From Butyrivibrio sp. CB08 (GTDB lineage Bacteria; Bacillota; Clostridia; Lachnospirales; Lachnospiraceae), in contig NZ_RAIR01000003.1 of NCBI RefSeq assembly GCF_003625485.1, forward strand, positions 124,001-188,000: 64,000 nucleotides of DNA, in the 5' to 3' direction. The position numbers were made by a program, and so were the translations under genes. Below are positions 60,966 to 64,000 of the stretch, piece by piece. Below the pieces are notes generated by a model. The model was not told the origin of the DNA and made no database searches. It worked only from the letters and a program-made list of their open reading frames with translations. How positions within the stretch are numbered: the stretch's first letter is position 1; every line of letters starts with the position of its first letter.

Positions 60966-62126
60966 ATGGATTTTCAGCTTGATCAGCAACATGAAATGGC
61001 GAGAGCTCTTTTCAGAGAATTTGCAGAAAAAGAAGTTAAGCCAAATGCTATAGAGGTTGATGAGACAGAGGTTTTCCCTATGGAGACCGTTAAGAAGATG
61101 CAGAAGTACGGTTTCATGGGTATTCCAATTCCTAAGGAGTACGGCGGACAGGGTTGCGACCCTCTTACATACGTTATGTGTGTAGAGGAGCTCGCTAAGG
61201 TATGTGGCACTACATCAGTTATCGTATCTGCACACACATCACTTTGCTGCGATCCTATCCTTACATATGGAACAGAGGAGCAGAAGCAGAAATATCTCGT
61301 TCCTCTTGCAAAGGGCGAGAAGCTCGGTGCTTTCGGTCTTACTGAGCCTATGGCTGGTACAGACGCTCAGGGCGTTCAGACCAAGGCTGTTCTTACAGAG
61401 GACGGAAAAGAGTGGATCCTCAACGGATCAAAGTGCTTTATCACAAACGGTGAAGTAGCTGATGTTTATATCATCATCGCTTACACAGATATCGTAGAAG
61501 ACAAGAAGGGCAGAAAGCAGAAGAAGTTCTCAGCATTCATCGTTGAGAAGGGAACACCTGGCTTCACCTTCGGAACAAAAGAGAACAAGATGGGTATCCG
61601 TGGTTCTTCTACATATGAACTTATTTTCCAGGATTGCCACATTCCTGCAGAGAACCTTCTTGGTGCTCGCGGAAAGGGCTTCCCTATCGCTATGCACACA
61701 CTGGATGGCGGACGTATCGGTATCGCTGCACAGGCTCTCGGTATTGCAGAAGGCGCACTTGACAGAACTGTTGAGTACGTAAAAGAGAGAAAGCAGTTCG
61801 GACGTGCTATCGGCCAGTTCCAGAACACACAGTTCCAGCTTGCTAACATGGCAACAAAGTGCGAAGCTGCTAAGCTTCTTGTTTACGCAGCTGCTGATGC
61901 CAAGAAGAAGTCAGACCGCTACTCAGTAGAGGCTGCTAAGGCTAAGCTTTTCGCAGCAGAGGTTGCAATGGATGTTACAACTAAGGCTGTTCAGCTTCAC
62001 GGTGGTTATGGTTACATCAGAGAGTACGAAGTAGAGAGAATGATGCGTGATGCTAAGATCACAGAGATCTACGAGGGTACATCTGAAGTTCAGAGAATGG
62101 TTATTTCTGGCGATTTACTTAAATAA
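60966..62126 (+). CDS. bcd: Butyryl-CoA dehydrogenase
   Basis: A 386-residue FAD acyl-CoA dehydrogenase that reduces crotonyl-CoA to butyryl-CoA. Family features are FGLTEPMAGTDAQG, KCFITNGEVAD, the FAD-binding RKQFGRAIGQFQ and the catalytic base E370 in IYEGTSEVQ. It acts with EtfAB, encoded next, which in this pathway bifurcates electrons from NADH to ferredoxin and crotonyl-CoA. The ribosome-binding site is CGGAGG. Confidence 0.96.
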   Translation: MDFQLDQQHEMARALFREFAEKEVKPNAIEVDETEVFPMETVKKMQKYGFMGIPIPKEYGGQGCDPLTYVMCVEELAKVCGTTSVIVSAHTSLCCDPILTYGTEEQKQKYLVPLAKGEKLGAFGLTEPMAGTDAQGVQTKAVLTEDGKEWILNGSKCFITNGEVADVYIIIAYTDIVEDKKGRKQKKFSAFIVEKGTPGFTFGTKENKMGIRGSSTYELIFQDCHIPAENLLGARGKGFPIAMHTLDGGRIGIAAQALGIAEGALDRTVEYVKERKQFGRAIGQFQNTQFQLANMATKCEAAKLLVYAAADAKKKSDRYSVEAAKAKLFAAEVAMDVTTKAVQLHGGYGYIREYEVERMMRDAKITEIYEGTSEVQRMVISGDLLK

Positions 62127-62141
62127 TAAAGGAGAATGAAC

Positions 62142-62933
62142 ATGAAAGTTGTAGTTTGCATTAAGCAGGTCCCTGATACAAAGGGCGGCGTTAAGTTCAA
62201 ACCCGATGGAACATTGGATAGAGGTGCAATGCTTGCTATCATGAATCCTGATGACAAGGCAGGTCTTGAGGCAGCACTTAGATTAAAAGATCAGTACGGC
62301 GCAGAAGTTTCCGTTCTTACAATGGGACTTCCAAAGGCTGATGCAGTACTTAGAGAAGCAATCGCTATGGGCGCAGACAATGCTTATCTTGTAACAGACA
62401 GAGTACTCGGCGGCGCAGATACATGGGCAACTTCTTCTACAATTGCAGGAGCTCTCAGAAACCTTCAGTATGATCTCATCATCACAGGCCGTCAGGCTAT
62501 CGATGGAGATACAGCTCAGGTTGGTCCTCAGATTTCTGAGCACCTTGGAATTCCTGTAATCTCTTATGCAGAAGAGATCAATGTTGATGAGAAGGCTGGA
62601 ACTGTAGAAGTTAAGAGACAGTTCGAAGACAGATATCACATCGTTAAGGCTAAGATGCCTTGCCTTATCACAGCACTTTCAGAGCTCAACGAACCCAGAT
62701 ATATGACTCCTGGCGGAATCTTCGATGCATTCGAAAAGGAAGTTACAGTTTGGGGAAGACCAGATCTTAAAGACGTTGATGATTCTAATCTCGGTCTTAA
62801 GGGCTCACCTACACAGATCGCAAAGGCTTCAGACAAGGTTAAGAAGGGACAGGGCGAGAAGGTTGCTCCTGATTCACCTGATGAGGCAGTTGACTACATC
62901 GTAGGCAAGCTCAAAGAGAAGCACGTAATCTAA
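62142..62933 (+). CDS. etfB: Electron transfer flavoprotein beta subunit
   Basis: A 263-residue EtfB. Motifs are VVCIKQVPDTKGGVKF, GADNAYLVTDRVLGGADTWATS, GRQAIDGDTAQVGPQISEHLG and CLITALSELNEPRYMT. The Bcd-linked position and the GRQAIDGDTAQVG loop fit the bifurcating type. The ATG at 62142 (MKVVVCIKQ) is preferred over one at 62136 because AAGGAG lies at a proper distance only from the later codon. The gene starts 15 bases after bcd. Confidence 0.95.
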   Translation: MKVVVCIKQVPDTKGGVKFKPDGTLDRGAMLAIMNPDDKAGLEAALRLKDQYGAEVSVLTMGLPKADAVLREAIAMGADNAYLVTDRVLGGADTWATSSTIAGALRNLQYDLIITGRQAIDGDTAQVGPQISEHLGIPVISYAEEINVDEKAGTVEVKRQFEDRYHIVKAKMPCLITALSELNEPRYMTPGGIFDAFEKEVTVWGRPDLKDVDDSNLGLKGSPTQIAKASDKVKKGQGEKVAPDSPDEAVDYIVGKLKEKHVI

Positions 62934-62960
62934 ATTTTCGAATAGTAAAGGAGAAGAGTC

Positions 62961-64000
62961 ATGTCTTTAGAAGAATATAAAGGTGTATTTATATTTGCTC
63001 AGCAGGTAGATAATGAACTTTCAAGTATCGCCCTTGAGCTTCTGGGCAAAGCAAAGAGTCTTGCAGAAGACCTCGATGAGAAAAAAGTAACTGCAGTATT
63101 ACTTGGTAGCGGTGTTGGCAGCCTTGTTGACAAGCTCGCTGAGTATGGTGCAGACAGAGTAATCGTAGTTGATGATCCTGAACTTAAGGATTACAGAACA
63201 GAGCCTTACACACACGCTCTTGCATCTGTTATCAATGAGTACAAGCCTGAGATCCTTCTCGTTGGCGCAACAGCTATCGGAAGAGACCTTGGTCCTAGAG
63301 TATCATCAAGAGTACACACTGGACTTACAGCTGACTGTACACAGCTTGATATCGGTGACTTCCCTCTTGAGCCTAAGGAAGGCGTAGAGCAGAAGCACAA
63401 ACAGCTCCTTATGACACGTCCTGCATTTGGTGGTAACACAATCGCTACTATCGCTTGCCCAGACTTCCGTCCTCAGATGGCTACAGTTCGTCCAGGCGTT
63501 ATGCAGAAGATCGATCCTATTAAGGGTGCTAAGGCAGAGGTTGTTGAGTACAATCCTGGATTTACCAAGAACGACTGCTACACAGAGATCGTTAAGATTG
63601 TAAAAGAGACTTCAGCTGTTGCTGATATCCAGGCTGCTAAGATCCTTGTATCTGGCGGACGTGGAGTTGGCTCACCTGAGAACTTCAAGCTTCTTGATGA
63701 GCTTGCAGAGGTTCTTAACGGAACAGTTTCCTGCTCACGTGCAGTTGTAGATTCTGGCTGGAAGCCAAAGGATCTCCAGGTTGGACAGACAGGTAAGACA
63801 GTTCGTCCTGCTCTTTACTTCGCAATCGGTATTTCTGGAGCTATCCAGCACGTTGCAGGTATGGAAGAGTCAGACATCATCATCGCTATCAACAAGGATG
63901 AGAATGCTCCTATCTTTGATGTAGCTGATTATGGTATCGTTGGCGATCTCAACAAGGTTGTTCCTGCTCTTACAAAGAGACTTAAGGAAGAGCTTGCAGC
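62961..64000 (+). CDS. etfA: Electron transfer flavoprotein alpha subunit, 3' end outside window
   Basis: The frame stays open from the ATG at 62961 (AAAGGAG upstream) to the right edge, giving 346 residues, nearly full length. The C-terminal FAD-binding part is clear (VSGGRGVGSPENFKLL, SRAVVDSGW, QVGQTGKTVRPALYFAIGISGAIQH, MEESDIIIAINKDENAPIFDVADYGIVGD). There is no N-terminal ferredoxin domain. It pairs with EtfB to deliver electrons to Bcd. Confidence 0.95.
   Translation, partial: MSLEEYKGVFIFAQQVDNELSSIALELLGKAKSLAEDLDEKKVTAVLLGSGVGSLVDKLAEYGADRVIVVDDPELKDYRTEPYTHALASVINEYKPEILLVGATAIGRDLGPRVSSRVHTGLTADCTQLDIGDFPLEPKEGVEQKHKQLLMTRPAFGGNTIATIACPDFRPQMATVRPGVMQKIDPIKGAKAEVVEYNPGFTKNDCYTEIVKIVKETSAVADIQAAKILVSGGRGVGSPENFKLLDELAEVLNGTVSCSRAVVDSGWKPKDLQVGQTGKTVRPALYFAIGISGAIQHVAGMEESDIIIAINKDENAPIFDVADYGIVGDLNKVVPALTKRLKEELA

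Overview
This 64-kb window looks like chromosome of a butyrate-producing Lachnospiraceae bacterium, most likely Butyrivibrio or Pseudobutyrivibrio. The evidence is the operon order thl-crt-hbd-bcd-etfB-etfA at the right end (known from Butyrivibrio fibrisolvens), typical low-GC Firmicutes ribosome-binding sites and terminators, lipoproteins starting MKKK, a pectin-type GH105 hydrolase, and a surface protein with a non-canonical C-terminal anchor. This is inference; no rRNA is present to confirm it. Nearly all genes lie on the + strand; only the GH105 gene is on the - strand.

Layout. 1-6 kb: the 3' part of a large repeat-containing surface protein, a small conserved basic protein, and a chemoreceptor behind a sigma-D type promoter. 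6-13.4 kb: a DUF2130 protein, a MATE exporter and two complete polar amino acid ABC transporters, the second behind an ArgR-type operator. 13.5-28 kb: a sulfur-centred region. It holds an M20 amidohydrolase, an L-2-amino-thiazoline-4-carboxylate (ATC) hydrolase family protein, an SsuABC/TauABC-type transporter and a nitroreductase in one operon, then two PLP enzymes of cysteine/methionine metabolism, an SGNH esterase, a LysR regulator, MetQNI, LarE and ApbE. 28-39.5 kb: an iron-sulfur aldo/keto reductase, then a sensing module (Asp-box protein, solute-binding protein, histidine kinase, AraC-type response regulator), a 0.87-kb non-coding locus, and an Fbp/Afu-type ABC transporter with MgtC. 39.6-57.7 kb: a spermidine-synthase-like membrane protein, a LacI-sensor/GGDEF protein, an EF-G/Tet(M)-like GTPase fused to a Rae1/YacP-type NYN nuclease, a second chemoreceptor, GH105 and M18 genes transcribed divergently, an SseB-domain protein, a CheX-like phosphatase plus CheY, a short-chain dehydrogenase, TrxB, an NlpC/P60 hydrolase and HPF. 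57.7-64 kb: the butyrate operon, running off the right edge inside etfA.

How parts work together. The 13.6-19.1 kb operon can be read as uptake of a small sulfur heterocycle followed by hydrolysis to cysteine, feeding the PLP enzymes and MetQNI next door. The 29.3-39.5 kb block reads as a solute sensed outside the cell, signalled through a kinase/regulator pair and imported by the adjacent ABC system. The butyrate operon makes crotonyl-CoA and reduces it with the Bcd/Etf complex.

The most unusual items are: (1) the non-coding locus at 33.85-34.47 kb, where two inverted copies of a structured repeat flank three palindromes on an exact 73-bp period; (2) the translation-factor GTPase fused to a ribosome-type endoribonuclease; (3) the ATC hydrolase/M20/ABC/nitroreductase operon; (4) a CheX phosphatase carrying MshEN-like repeats; (5) a DnaA-box cluster far from any dnaA gene.
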